Source of the DNA: Betaproteobacteria bacterium | GTDB taxonomy: Bacteria; Pseudomonadota; Gammaproteobacteria; Burkholderiales; SG8-41 | NCBI GenBank assembly: GCA_028292435.1 | Contig: JAQGMI010000170.1 | Coordinates: 1-64,000 of the forward strand | Direction of reading: 5' to 3' | Length of the DNA: 64,000 nucleotides | Shown here: positions 16,295-25,757 of the stretch, one piece after another | Position numbering within the stretch: position 1 is the stretch's first letter | Layout of the letters: every line of letters starts with the position of its first letter | Program-made: the position numbers and the translations under genes | The notes under the pieces: model-generated | Database searches by the model: none | The model's input: only the letters and a program-made list of their open reading frames with translations | What the model was told of the DNA's origin: nothing

Positions 16295-17601
16295 GTCAAC
16301 CTCGCCGGCTCCGGTTTGCAGGGATCGATCTTCGAATACCAGGGCATCAGGATGAAGAACAGAAAATAAAGCGCGGTGCAGATGCGCGCGATCACGGTTG
16401 CGCGGTCGGCATTGGCGAGCCATGCGCCGAACTGGCCCCAAACGTTCGTCGGCTCGGTGCCGAGATAGCCCAGCAGCAGGAACACGACGACAAAGATCGC
16501 GAGCGCGGACTTGAAGATCGGGCCTTTATAGCGGATCGACTTCACCGGACTGCGATCGAGCCACGGCAGCAGGAACAAGATCATTGTCGCGGCACCCATT
16601 GCTACCACGCCGGGAAACTGCGAATTAAAGAGCGGCGGGATGGCGCGCAGGATCGAGTAATACGGCGTGAAATACCATACCGGCGCGATATGCGCCGGCG
16701 TCTTCAGCGGATCGGCGGGAATGAAATTGTTGTACTCGAGGAAGTAGCCGCCCATTTCAGGCAGGAAGAACATGATCACGGAAAACACGATCAGGAAGAC
16801 GACGACGCCGAGCGCGTCCTTGACGCTGTAGTACGGATGCGAATAAATGCCGTCGAGCGGCAGGCCCGTTTTCGGGTCTTTCGGCTGCTTGCTGATTTCG
16901 ACGCCGTCGGGATTGTTCGAGCCAACTTCATGCAGCGCCATCAAATGGGCTGAAACCAGGCCGAGCAGCACGAGCGGAATCGCAATGACGTGAAAGGCGA
17001 AGAAGCGGTTAAGCGTCGCGTCGGAAATCACATAGTCGCCGCGAATCCATTCCGAGAGGTCCGGCCCGATGAAAGGCACGGCGCCGAACAGGTTCACGAT
17101 AACCTGCGCGCCCCAGTACGACATCTGGCCCCACGGCAGGAGGTAACCGAAGAACGCTTCAGCCATGAGGCACAGATAAATCAGCATGCCGAAAATCCAC
17201 AGCAGTTCGCGCGGCTTGCGATACGAGCCGTACAAGAGACCGCGAAACATATGCAGGTATACGCAGATGAAAAACGCCGATGCGCCGGTCGAGTGCATGT
17301 AGCGGATGAGCCATCCGCCCCACACGTCGCGCATGATGTATTCGACCGAGGCGAACGCCTGGGCGGCGTCCGGCTTGTAGTTCATTGTCAGAAAAATGCC
17401 GGTCACGATTTGCAGGACCAGCACGAACGCCGACAACGATCCGAAGTAGTACCAAAAATTGAAATTCTTCGGCGCGATGTATTTGCCCCACTGCGATTCC
17501 CACAGGCTGATCAACGGGAAGCGCGAGTCTACCCACGTCAAGACGCCGTTCAAAGGACCGGCGTTGGTTACAGGTTTCTTGTCGAGGACGGCCACGTTCA
17601 C
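16288..17601 (-). CDS. petB: cytochrome b of the bc1 complex
   Basis: The protein has 437 residues from GTG 17601, coupled to the end of petA by a 4-base overlap. Eight or more hydrophobic helices are visible. Haem-ligand histidines lie in the MHSTGASAFFICVYLHMFRG helix and the FFAFHVIAIPLVLLGLVSAH helix. The quinol-oxidation site loop reads PVWY instead of the textbook PEWY, a variant I recall from betaproteobacteria. The protein oxidises ubiquinol and reduces quinone at two sites in the inner membrane. Confidence 0.96.
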   Translation of the reverse strand: MNVAVLDKKPVTNAGPLNGVLTWVDSRFPLISLWESQWGKYIAPKNFNFWYYFGSLSAFVLVLQIVTGIFLTMNYKPDAAQAFASVEYIMRDVWGGWLIRYMHSTGASAFFICVYLHMFRGLLYGSYRKPRELLWIFGMLIYLCLMAEAFFGYLLPWGQMSYWGAQVIVNLFGAVPFIGPDLSEWIRGDYVISDATLNRFFAFHVIAIPLVLLGLVSAHLMALHEVGSNNPDGVEISKQPKDPKTGLPLDGIYSHPYYSVKDALGVVVFLIVFSVIMFFLPEMGGYFLEYNNFIPADPLKTPAHIAPVWYFTPYYSILRAIPPLFNSQFPGVVAMGAATMILFLLPWLDRSPVKSIRYKGPIFKSALAIFVVVFLLLGYLGTEPTNVWGQFGAWLANADRATVIARICTALYFLFFILMPWYSKIDPCKPEPARLTW

Positions 17602-18191
17602 GCCCCCTTGGTGTCGTCGCCAATCACGAGCTTGGCGTCACCGACAAACTTGTACTTGGGCACTTCAAGATTTTTCGGCGCCGGCGAACCCGCGAACACG
17701 CGGCCGGCGAAATCGAATTTGGAGCCATGACACGGGCAGAAAAATCCGCCGTTCCAGTCCTGGCCCATATCGGCTTTGGCATCGATCGATTTGAATTGCG
17801 GCGAACAACCGAGATGGGTGCAGACGCCCTCGAGCACCACGATGTCGGGCTTGATCGAGCGGTATTCGTTTTTCGCGTATTCCGGTTGTTGCGGGACTTC
17901 GGACTTCGGATCCGATACTTTCGAATCGCTCTTGGTGATGCCTTCGAGCATTTCCTTGGTACGGTTAATGATCCACACGGGCTTGCCGCGATATTCGACA
18001 ATCTGCATTTCACCGGGCGCGAGCTTGGAGATATCGACTTCGACCGGCGCGCCTGCGGCTTTCGCGCGTTCCGACGGGAACATGCTGCCCGCAAATGGCA
18101 CCGCGGTTGCGACTGCGGCAACGCCGCCGACAACGCCGGTGGCTACCAATAGAAAGCCGCGCTTGTCCTTATCTACTTCGTGATCCGACAT
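17598..18191 (-). CDS. petA: Rieske iron-sulfur protein of the bc1 complex
   Basis: The protein has 197 residues. The N-terminal anchor (FLLVATGVVGGVAAVATAVP) is followed by the cluster-binding boxes CTHLGC (Cys124, His126) and CPCHGS (Cys152, His155), with Cys129 and Cys154 positioned for the usual disulfide. The N-terminus lacks an obvious RR pair but has KDKRGF just before the helix, and the Tat genes lie 3 kb away; bacterial Rieske proteins are classic Tat substrates. It is the first gene of petA-petB-petC. Confidence 0.96.
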   Translation of the reverse strand: MSDHEVDKDKRGFLLVATGVVGGVAAVATAVPFAGSMFPSERAKAAGAPVEVDISKLAPGEMQIVEYRGKPVWIINRTKEMLEGITKSDSKVSDPKSEVPQQPEYAKNEYRSIKPDIVVLEGVCTHLGCSPQFKSIDAKADMGQDWNGGFFCPCHGSKFDFAGRVFAGSPAPKNLEVPKYKFVGDAKLVIGDDTKGA

Positions 18192-18323
18192 GGAATCCCC
18201 GTTGGCGAAATGACAAAAGAGCGATAGTTTAGCGAATTCCGTGCCAAAACTTAAGCAAAACCTGAAATTAGTCTGCTGCTTCAGGCAATTGCCGCGCTTT
18301 TCCGCGCCCGTTCCGGGCGCAAA

Positions 18324-19070
18324 CTACACCGGATTCGGGATATCGATGAAGTGATGTTCCAAATTGAAGCGGGCAGCGAGATGCGCGCCGAGGGCGCGTA
18401 TGCCATAGCGCTCGGTCGCATGGTGCCCGGCAGCGATGTAGGCGACACCGCTTTCACGCGCGAGATGCACGGTCTGTTCCGATATTTCCCCTGAAACAAA
18501 GGCATCGACGCCAAGACGAACGGCATCTTCGAGAAACGATTGGGCGGCGCCCGTGCACCACGCGATGCGCCGCACGCGCATCTCAGGGTCGCCGATCACT
18601 TGCGGGGCGCGCTGCAGGCGCGTTGAAATGCGTTCGGCAAGTTCTGCCACGGTAGGCGGTATGGCGAACTCGCCATGAGCACCGAGTTCCTGCTCGCCGA
18701 ACGTGCCGGCGAAAGGCAACTCGAGTTCGCGCGCGAGTTGCGCGTTGTTACCGATTTCGCGATGTGCGTCGAGCGGCAAATGAAACGCAAACAGATTGAG
18801 ATTGCTCGCGAGCAGCAAGCCTAAGCGTGCGCGCTTCGTCCCGGTAACCCGTGGATCTTCGCCGCGCCAGAAGTATCCATGATGAACGAGCAGCGCATCC
18901 GCGCCGCGTGCGATCGCTGCCTCGACGAGATCGCGCGAGGCGGTGACGCCGGTCACGATAATGCGCACTTCCGGTCGCCCTTCCACCTGTAGCCCGTTTG
19001 GGCAATAATCGCGAAAACGGGCGACTTCGAGATATTGGTTAAGATAGGTCTCGAGCTCGATGCGTTGCAT
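18324..19070 (-). CDS. Nif3-like dinuclear metal-centre protein (YbgI family)
   Basis: The protein has 248 residues. Family hallmarks include FRDYCPNGLQVEGRPEV, ALLVHHGYFWRGEDPRVTG and the C-terminal GVAYIAAGHHATERYGIRAL, whose histidines and glutamate form the two-metal site in YbgI. The family forms hexameric rings; its biochemical role is uncertain, with GTP cyclohydrolase I type 2-like annotations widespread but unproven. A GC-rich 7-base-pair hairpin (18304-18320) lies just past the stop, without a clear T run. Confidence 0.93.
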   Translation of the reverse strand: MQRIELETYLNQYLEVARFRDYCPNGLQVEGRPEVRIIVTGVTASRDLVEAAIARGADALLVHHGYFWRGEDPRVTGTKRARLGLLLASNLNLFAFHLPLDAHREIGNNAQLARELELPFAGTFGEQELGAHGEFAIPPTVAELAERISTRLQRAPQVIGDPEMRVRRIAWCTGAAQSFLEDAVRLGVDAFVSGEISEQTVHLARESGVAYIAAGHHATERYGIRALGAHLAARFNLEHHFIDIPNPV

Positions 19071-19146
19071 GGAAGAATCAACCCTGACGGTCCAGCGCGC
19101 ATTCTAACTCCCTAAACTCTTTCCATTCGCCGGCATCCACCGCTTC

Positions 19147-20301
<1,155 letters not shown>

Positions 20302-20312
20302 CCGGCACGGCG

Positions 20313-21092
20313 TCAGTCCTGACGCGGCCCCGCGTCGACATGCTGGGCGATATCGGCGGGCGCCGTTTCATCCGGGACGACCGCCTTCGACATCATGCTG
20401 GCGGCGATAATGCCCAGTTCGTATAAAACCCACAGCGGCAGCGCCAGCATCAACTGAGAAATAACGTCAGGCGGCGTAAAGACTGCGCCAGCCACAAACG
20501 CACCTACGATCACATAGGGACGGATTTCACGCAGTTTTTCAACGGTGACGACGTTCATGCGCACCAGCAGCACGACAGCGACCGGCACTTCGAATGTCAC
20601 GCCAAACGCGATGAACAGGGTCAGCGCGAAGCTCAAATATTTCTCAATGTCGGTCATCCAGGCGACGCCTTCCGGCGCGATCGATGCCATGAACTTGAAC
20701 ACGACGGGAAAGACCAGGAAGTACGCGAACGCCATGCCCGCGATAAACAGGAAAGTGCTGGTGACGATCAGTGGTAATACGAGCCGCTTCTCGTGCGCGT
20801 AAAGTCCCGGCGCCACAAACGCCCAGATCTGGAACAGCACGTACGGCAGCGCGATGACGAATGCAACGAGCAGCGCAACTTTCATCGGTACGAGAAAAAC
20901 GCCGACGACGTCGGTCGCTATCATTTGCCCGCCTTGGGGCAGCACTGCAAGCAGCGGTTGCGCGAGCAGCGAGTACAGATCCTTTGCCCACGGAAACAGG
21001 CACAGAAACACGATCAGCACGGCGAGAATCGCGCGCAACAACCGGTCGCGCAGCTCGACCAGATGCGAAATAAAAGTGTCCTGCGTCGTCAT
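20313..21092 (-). CDS. tatC: TatC, twin-arginine translocase subunit
   Basis: The protein has 259 residues from ATG 21092; the longer frame upstream has no TatC character. The family opening TFISHLVELRDRLLRAILAV and the central FAYFLVFPVVFKFM and GVTFEVPVAVVLLV segments are present, with six transmembrane helices. TatC binds the RR signal peptide and nucleates the Tat pore with TatA and TatB. It is last in tatA-tatB-tatC and ends convergently with the protease gene, with a short perfect inverted repeat (GCGTCA..TGACGC) at the junction. Confidence 0.96.
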   Translation of the reverse strand: MTTQDTFISHLVELRDRLLRAILAVLIVFLCLFPWAKDLYSLLAQPLLAVLPQGGQMIATDVVGVFLVPMKVALLVAFVIALPYVLFQIWAFVAPGLYAHEKRLVLPLIVTSTFLFIAGMAFAYFLVFPVVFKFMASIAPEGVAWMTDIEKYLSFALTLFIAFGVTFEVPVAVVLLVRMNVVTVEKLREIRPYVIVGAFVAGAVFTPPDVISQLMLALPLWVLYELGIIAASMMSKAVVPDETAPADIAQHVDAGPRQD

Positions 21093-21132
21093 CAGGCGCG
21101 GATTGCTGACAGGCGAAGCATTGCGTCGCGCA

Positions 21133-21561
21133 TCACGCTTGCTTTTGGGCCGAAGGCGGCGCTTCGGCTCCGAGGTCGAGCTTGGCCTGATTGTTGAACT
21201 CAGACGGCGGCATCGTCTCTCCAGCGGGGATGGCAGCGCCAGGGGGGGCGTCGGGCGGCGGCTGCACTGCTTGCGCCGCCGAGGTCGCAATGCTGTTCAA
21301 TTCGGATTCCGTCGACGTTATTTCCTTTTTAACGGTATTTTGGATGCTCTGCGCAGCTTCCTGCACCGTTGCCTGCAGCTTGCGCAATTCGTCGAGTTCC
21401 ATCTCGCGGCTGATATCGGACTTCACATCGTTGACATAGCGCTGCATGCGGCCGAACAGGTGGCCGAGCGTGCGCGCCACCTTGGGCAGGCGCTCGGGCC
21501 CGATCACGATCAGAGCGACAACCGCGATAACAACGATTTCTGAAAAGCCGACGTCGAACAT
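21133..21561 (-). CDS. tatB: TatB, Sec-independent translocase subunit
   Basis: The protein has 142 residues. It opens with MFDVGFSEIVVIAVVALIVI followed by GPERLPKVARTLG, the conserved TatB transmembrane helix and hinge. An amphipathic helix (FGRMQRYVNDVKSDISREME) and a variable Pro-rich tail follow. TatB works with TatC in substrate recognition. It lies 40 bases upstream of tatC and 83 bases downstream of tatA. Confidence 0.94.
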   Translation of the reverse strand: MFDVGFSEIVVIAVVALIVIGPERLPKVARTLGHLFGRMQRYVNDVKSDISREMELDELRKLQATVQEAAQSIQNTVKKEITSTESELNSIATSAAQAVQPPPDAPPGAAIPAGETMPPSEFNNQAKLDLGAEAPPSAQKQA

Positions 21562-21644
21562 GGGGACAGAAGCGTCAAGGGAGTGAAGGTGAACTAGCCG
21601 GGGGTTCGCGCGGTATACGCCGCTCCCCTCATGTCTTTCTCAAC

Positions 21645-21878
21645 TCACGATTTCGACGCGGTTTCTTTCTTAACTTCGCCTTCGATCGTCTGGCCGGCGG
21701 TCGGATGGATTTCGCCTGACGGCGGCGTTGCTTTGTCATCCTCCGTCTTCATGCCGTCCTTAAAGCCTTTTACCGCACTGCCGAGATCGGTGCCCATGTT
21801 GCGCAGTTTCTTGGTGCCGAAAATCAGCACCACCACGACCAGCACGATCAACCAGTGCCAAATGCTTAATGAGCCCAT
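21645..21878 (-). CDS. tatA: TatA, twin-arginine translocase pore subunit
   Basis: The protein has 77 residues: a short membrane helix (IWHWLIVLVVVVLIF), the GTKKLRNMGTDLGSAVKGFK amphipathic helix typical of TatA, and a charged tail. TatA oligomers form the translocation path for folded proteins. It sits 20 bases after hisE, so the Tat genes probably continue the histidine transcript, a known betaproteobacterial arrangement. Confidence 0.95.
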   Translation of the reverse strand: MGSLSIWHWLIVLVVVVLIFGTKKLRNMGTDLGSAVKGFKDGMKTEDDKATPPSGEIHPTAGQTIEGEVKKETASKS

Positions 21879-21898
21879 TTTTCAACTCCTCTGACTGA

Positions 21899-22219
21899 TT
21901 ATTTGCGCGACGCTTTTTCGTCGACGCCCGAGATACCTTCGCGCCTTTGCAATTCCGCCAGCACGTCATCGCTGGTCAGCCCGTGCCAGGCCAGCAGCAC
22001 GAGACAGTGAAACCACAGGTCGGCGGTTTCACGCACCACGTGCAGTTTATCACCGCCCTTTGAAGCGAGCATGGTTTCCGCCGCCTCCTCTGCGACTTTG
22101 CGCAGGATCGCATCTTCGCCCTTGGCCATCAGTCCGGCCACGTACGAAGCCGCTGCGTCCGCGCTTTTGCGTTCGTCGATGGTGGTCGACAGGCGACGTA
22201 ATATGGTGAGGTCTGTCAT
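21899..22219 (-). CDS. hisE: phosphoribosyl-ATP pyrophosphatase
   Basis: The protein has 106 residues from ATG 22219, which overlaps the hisI stop by 4 bases. The MazG-like fold is recognised by KVAEEAAETMLASKGGD and VRETADLWFHCLVLLAWHGL, with the acidic residues that bind Mg. It performs the second step of histidine synthesis, removing pyrophosphate from PR-ATP. Here it is separate from hisI, unlike the fused enterobacterial enzyme. Confidence 0.95.
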   Translation of the reverse strand: MTDLTILRRLSTTIDERKSADAAASYVAGLMAKGEDAILRKVAEEAAETMLASKGGDKLHVVRETADLWFHCLVLLAWHGLTSDDVLAELQRREGISGVDEKASRK

Positions 22220-22605
22220 TTCTGGTAGATGTCCTGCGGATCTGTCAACACCGGGTCGGTTGCCACCCACTCACCGTTCACGAGTTTTTGAAAAAAACAG
22301 CTATGCCGTCCGGTATGACAAGCGATGCCGCCGGTTTGCTCCACCTCAAGCAAAATCACGTCTTCATCGCAATCAAGACGGATAGCCAGCACTTTTTGCA
22401 CAAATCCGGATTCTTCGCCTTTGTGCCAGATTTTCCTGCGCGAACGCGACCAGTAGTGGACCTCGCCGGTTTGAACCGTCCGCTTGAGTGCTTCGCGGTT
22501 CATCCATGCCAGCGTTAACACCCGGCCGCTCGCGGCTTCCTGCGCGACCGCAGGCACGAGCCCGTCCTGCGCCCAGTTTACCTTGTTAAGCCAAGTGTCC
22601 GGCAT
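22216..22605 (-). CDS. hisI: phosphoribosyl-AMP cyclohydrolase
   Basis: The protein has 129 residues. Family motifs: VLTLAWMNREALKRTVQTGE, VHYWSRSRRKIWHKGEESG, then LDCDEDVILLEVEQ and ACHTGRHSCFF, which together hold the zinc and magnesium ligands. It opens the purine ring in the third step of histidine synthesis. Its gene ends within the start of hisE (ATGA overlap). Confidence 0.96.
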   Translation of the reverse strand: MPDTWLNKVNWAQDGLVPAVAQEAASGRVLTLAWMNREALKRTVQTGEVHYWSRSRRKIWHKGEESGFVQKVLAIRLDCDEDVILLEVEQTGGIACHTGRHSCFFQKLVNGEWVATDPVLTDPQDIYQK

Positions 22606-22671
22606 ATCGTGTGCACAGCGTAAGTGAGATTGCAGCGCGCGGCTGCAAACGGCGATTTTACCCGCTCCGCC

Positions 22672-23439
22672 TCATAATCTCACCTCAATGCCGCGTTCGG
22701 CCATCAGCGCTTTGGCCTGGCCGACCGTGTACTCGCCGTAATGAAAAACGCTCGCGGCGAGCACCGCATTTGCGTGTCCCTGCTCAATGCCGTCGGCCAG
22801 ATGGTCGAGTGTACCGACACCACCGCTCGCTATGACCGGAATCGTGAGCGCATCCGCAAATGCGCGCGTGAGTTCGAGATCAAAGCCGAGCTTGGTGCCA
22901 TCGCGATCCATGCTCGTCAGCAAAATTTCACCGGCGCCAAGTTGCTGCACTTTACGTCCCCACTCGAGCGCATCGAGCCCGGTCGGCTGACGGCCGCCGT
23001 GCGTAAAAACCTCCCACCGTAGCGGGCCGGCTCCGGCCATCCGCTTGGCATCGACGGCAACCACAATGCACTGTGACCCGTAGTGACTACTTGCATCCGC
23101 AATCAGCTGCGGGGTCTGGACGGCAGCCGTGTTGATGCTGACTTTATCGGCGCCGGCGTTCAGCAGGCGTCTTACATCTTCGACTTTGCGCACGCCGCCG
23201 CCGACGGTCAGTGGAATGAATACCTGGGTCGCGACCGCCTCCACGATATGCAGGATGAGGTCGCGGTTGTCGCTGCTCGCCGTGATGTCGAGAAACGTAA
23301 TCTCGTCGGCGCCCTGCTTGTTGTAACGCGCCGCCACCTCGACCGGATCGCCGGCATCGCGCAGGCCGACGAAATTGATGCCTTTGACGACGCGTCCGGC
23401 GTTGACGTCGAGGCACGGGATGATGCGCTTGGCGAGCAT
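22672..23439 (-). CDS. hisF: imidazole glycerol phosphate synthase, cyclase subunit
   Basis: The protein has 255 residues with a (beta/alpha)8 barrel. The catalytic aspartates lie in IIPCLDVNAGRVVKG and in IVVAVDAKR; phosphate-binding segments such as VIASGGVGTLDHLADGIEQG are conserved. It uses ammonia from HisH to form imidazole glycerol phosphate and AICAR. The hisI gene begins 66 bases downstream. The 79 bases between hisF and hisA hold short inverted and direct repeats. Confidence 0.97.
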   Translation of the reverse strand: MLAKRIIPCLDVNAGRVVKGINFVGLRDAGDPVEVAARYNKQGADEITFLDITASSDNRDLILHIVEAVATQVFIPLTVGGGVRKVEDVRRLLNAGADKVSINTAAVQTPQLIADASSHYGSQCIVVAVDAKRMAGAGPLRWEVFTHGGRQPTGLDALEWGRKVQQLGAGEILLTSMDRDGTKLGFDLELTRAFADALTIPVIASGGVGTLDHLADGIEQGHANAVLAASVFHYGEYTVGQAKALMAERGIEVRL

Positions 23440-23518
23440 GCGGGTGGAGCGTTGAGGATACAGAACTGAGGATTAAGGAAACTGCTTTACTCAATCCACA
23501 ATCCTCAATCCGCAGCCC

Positions 23519-24268
23519 TCACTCCTTTTTCCCGGACAACTGGTCGGCAAGTTTCTGGGCGGCGGCGAAGTCGAGAGTGCCCTGATACACCGCACGTCCC
23601 GTAATCGCGCCCGTGATGCCCTCGCTCTGGACTTTGCACAAGGCCTTCACGTCTTCCAGGTCGGTGATGCCGCCGCTTGCAATCACGGGTACCGACAATT
23701 GACGCGCGAGTTCGACGGTCGCCTCGATGTTAACGCCCGTCAACATGCCATCGCGTCCGATGTCGGTATAGATGATGGCTTCGCTGCCATAGTCCTCGAA
23801 TTTCTTGGCGAGATCGATGACGTCGTGTCCCGTCATTTTCGACCACCCGTCGACCGCGACCTTGCCGTCTTTCGCATCCAGGGCGACCATGACGTGGCCG
23901 GTAAATGCGGTGCATGCGTCGTGCAGAAAACCCGGCGTCTTCACCGCGGCAGTGCCGATGATCACATAGCTGATGCCGCTATCGATGTAACGCTCGATCG
24001 TATCGAGATCGCGGATACCGCCGCCCAGTTGCACCGGAATGCGGTCGCCGACCGCGGCGAGAATCGCCTTGATCGCTGCTTCGTTTTTCGGCTTGCCGGC
24101 CGCCGCGCCGTTGAGGTCGACCACGTGCAGGCGACGCGCACCTTGTTTCACCCATTGCGCCGCCATGGCGCCGGGATCTTCCGAGAAAACGGTCGCGTCG
24201 GTCATGACACCTTGCTTCAACCGGACGCACTTGCCGTCCTTGAGATCGATCGCTGGAATAATCAGCAT
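23519..24268 (-). CDS. hisA: ProFAR isomerase
   Basis: The protein has 249 residues, a barrel paralogous to HisF. It begins MLIIPAIDLKDGKCVRLKQG with the catalytic aspartate, contains VQLGGGIRDLDTIERYID and a second catalytic region ending IYTDIGRDGMLTGVNIE, then VIASGGITDLEDVKAL. It isomerises ProFAR to PRFAR. The gap to hisH is 162 bases, the largest inside the operon. Confidence 0.97.
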   Translation of the reverse strand: MLIIPAIDLKDGKCVRLKQGVMTDATVFSEDPGAMAAQWVKQGARRLHVVDLNGAAAGKPKNEAAIKAILAAVGDRIPVQLGGGIRDLDTIERYIDSGISYVIIGTAAVKTPGFLHDACTAFTGHVMVALDAKDGKVAVDGWSKMTGHDVIDLAKKFEDYGSEAIIYTDIGRDGMLTGVNIEATVELARQLSVPVIASGGITDLEDVKALCKVQSEGITGAITGRAVYQGTLDFAAAQKLADQLSGKKE

Positions 24269-24430
24269 GCTGCAGTGGGAAGGGTTACGAGGGGTTCGGG
24301 CAAACGGAAGAAACGTCCTGCGAAGAGGACAGGCGATCCACGAAAATGCGGCGGCGGGCTTTGTTCAAGGCGTAGGGAATCGCAGTTCAAAATAATCATA
24401 CTACACGCAGTAGTCATTCGCATAGCCGCT

Positions 24431-25108
24431 TTAACGCGCCGCCGCAGCGGCGGCTGGACGGACGAGCCGGCTCAAGGGTTGCCACTGCACGAAATTGACC
24501 AGCAGCTGTAACCCGTCAGCGCCGCTTTTTTCGGGGTGAAACTGCACGGCGAAGACGTTGTCGCGTGCGATCGCGCACGAAAAAGGCGCCGGATAATCGC
24601 TGGTTCCCGCGATGAGCGCGGTATCCGTCGTGTCGATGTAATAGCTGTGCACAAAATAGAAATGCGCATCGTCGGGAATGTCGTTCCACAGCGCATGTGA
24701 AGACACCTGCCGGACCCGGTTCCATCCCATGTGCGGCACCTTGACGCGCTCACCGCTTGCCATTGTCATCGAATCGGCGAAACGGCGCACCTTTCCAGGC
24801 AACAGGCCCAGACAGACAACACCGCCCTCGTCGCTGTGATCGAACAGCATTTGCAGCCCGATGCAGATGCCGAGAAACGGCTTGTTGTAAGCGGCATCGA
24901 GCACCGCATCGCGCAAGCCATGCGCGTCGAGTTCACGCATGCAATCCGGCATCGCGCCCTGACCCGGGAATACGACGCGCGCAGCGCCCGCGACGACGGC
25001 CGGATCACTGGTAACGGTAACTTTGAGGCCGGGCGCCGCCTGCATCAGACGGGTTGAAACCGAATGCAGGTTGCCCATCCCGTAGTCGATGACGGCGATA
25101 TCAGTCAT
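24431..25108 (-). CDS. hisH: imidazole glycerol phosphate synthase, glutaminase subunit
   Basis: The protein has 225 residues and is a class I glutamine amidotransferase. The nucleophile is in FLGICIGLQMLF, the His-Glu pair in VQFHPEKSG, and the N-terminus VIDYGMGNLHSV is typical. It supplies ammonia to HisF. The 162 bases after its stop contain a weak 5-base-pair hairpin (24400-24414) followed by an AT-rich stretch, possibly a pause site or internal processing site before hisA. Confidence 0.96.
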   Translation of the reverse strand: MTDIAVIDYGMGNLHSVSTRLMQAAPGLKVTVTSDPAVVAGAARVVFPGQGAMPDCMRELDAHGLRDAVLDAAYNKPFLGICIGLQMLFDHSDEGGVVCLGLLPGKVRRFADSMTMASGERVKVPHMGWNRVRQVSSHALWNDIPDDAHFYFVHSYYIDTTDTALIAGTSDYPAPFSCAIARDNVFAVQFHPEKSGADGLQLLVNFVQWQPLSRLVRPAAAAAAR

Positions 25109-25139
25109 AAGCAGTCAATCAGATTGCGACGGAGGTCGG

Positions 25140-25727
25140 CTAAAGACTGCCTTTGGTGGACGGCACGCCCTTCATGCGCGGGTCGAGTTCGACCGCCATA
25201 CGCAGCGCGCGGCCGAACGCCTTGAACGCGGTTTCCGCCTGGTGGTGGGCGTTGTCCCCTTTCAGATTGTCGACATGCAGCGTAACCAGCGCATGATTGA
25301 CGAAGCCCTGAAAAAATTCACGCACGAGGTCCACGTCGAATTCGCCGATGCGCGCGCGCACGAAATCGATTTTCATATCGAGGCCCGGCCGGCCTGACAA
25401 ATCGACGACGACCCGCGACAGGGCTTCGTCTAGCGGCACGTAAGCGTGCCCGTAGCGGCGCACGCCTTCCTTATTGCCGACCGCCTTTGCGAATGCCTGC
25501 CCAAGGGTTATGCCGATGTCTTCGACCGTGTGATGCGCATCGATGTGCAAATCGCCTTTCGCTTCAACTTCGATATCGAACACGCCATGACGCGCGACCT
25601 GCTCGAGCATGTGGTCGAGAAACGGCACGCCGCTGGCAAGCGTGGACGCGCCGCTGCCATCGAGATCGAGCACAACGCTGATCTGCGTTTCTTTGGTGTT
25701 GCGCATTACTTTTGCTTGCCGTGACAT
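25140..25727 (-). CDS. hisB: imidazoleglycerol-phosphate dehydratase
   Basis: The protein has 195 residues, the monofunctional type without the phosphatase domain of enterobacterial HisB. Manganese-ligand motifs are VPFLDHMLEQVARHG, LHIDAHHTVEDIGITLG and the second DNLKGDNAHHQAETAFKAFG. It converts IGP to imidazole acetol phosphate. Histidinol-phosphate phosphatase must be encoded elsewhere, since none is seen in this window. Confidence 0.97.
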   Translation of the reverse strand: MSRQAKVMRNTKETQISVVLDLDGSGASTLASGVPFLDHMLEQVARHGVFDIEVEAKGDLHIDAHHTVEDIGITLGQAFAKAVGNKEGVRRYGHAYVPLDEALSRVVVDLSGRPGLDMKIDFVRARIGEFDVDLVREFFQGFVNHALVTLHVDNLKGDNAHHQAETAFKAFGRALRMAVELDPRMKGVPSTKGSL

Positions 25728-25757
25728 GATTTCCGCGAGCCGGATTAACTAATTGTT

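Noticed and set aside
18304..18320. Hairpin after the Nif3 gene as a terminator
   Set aside because: GCGCCCG/CGGGCGC forms a 7-base-pair stem but no T run follows in the direction of transcription.
20309..20324. Perfect inverted repeat at the tatC/protease junction as a terminator
   Set aside because: The stem is short and no T run follows on either strand; it partly lies in the tatC coding end.
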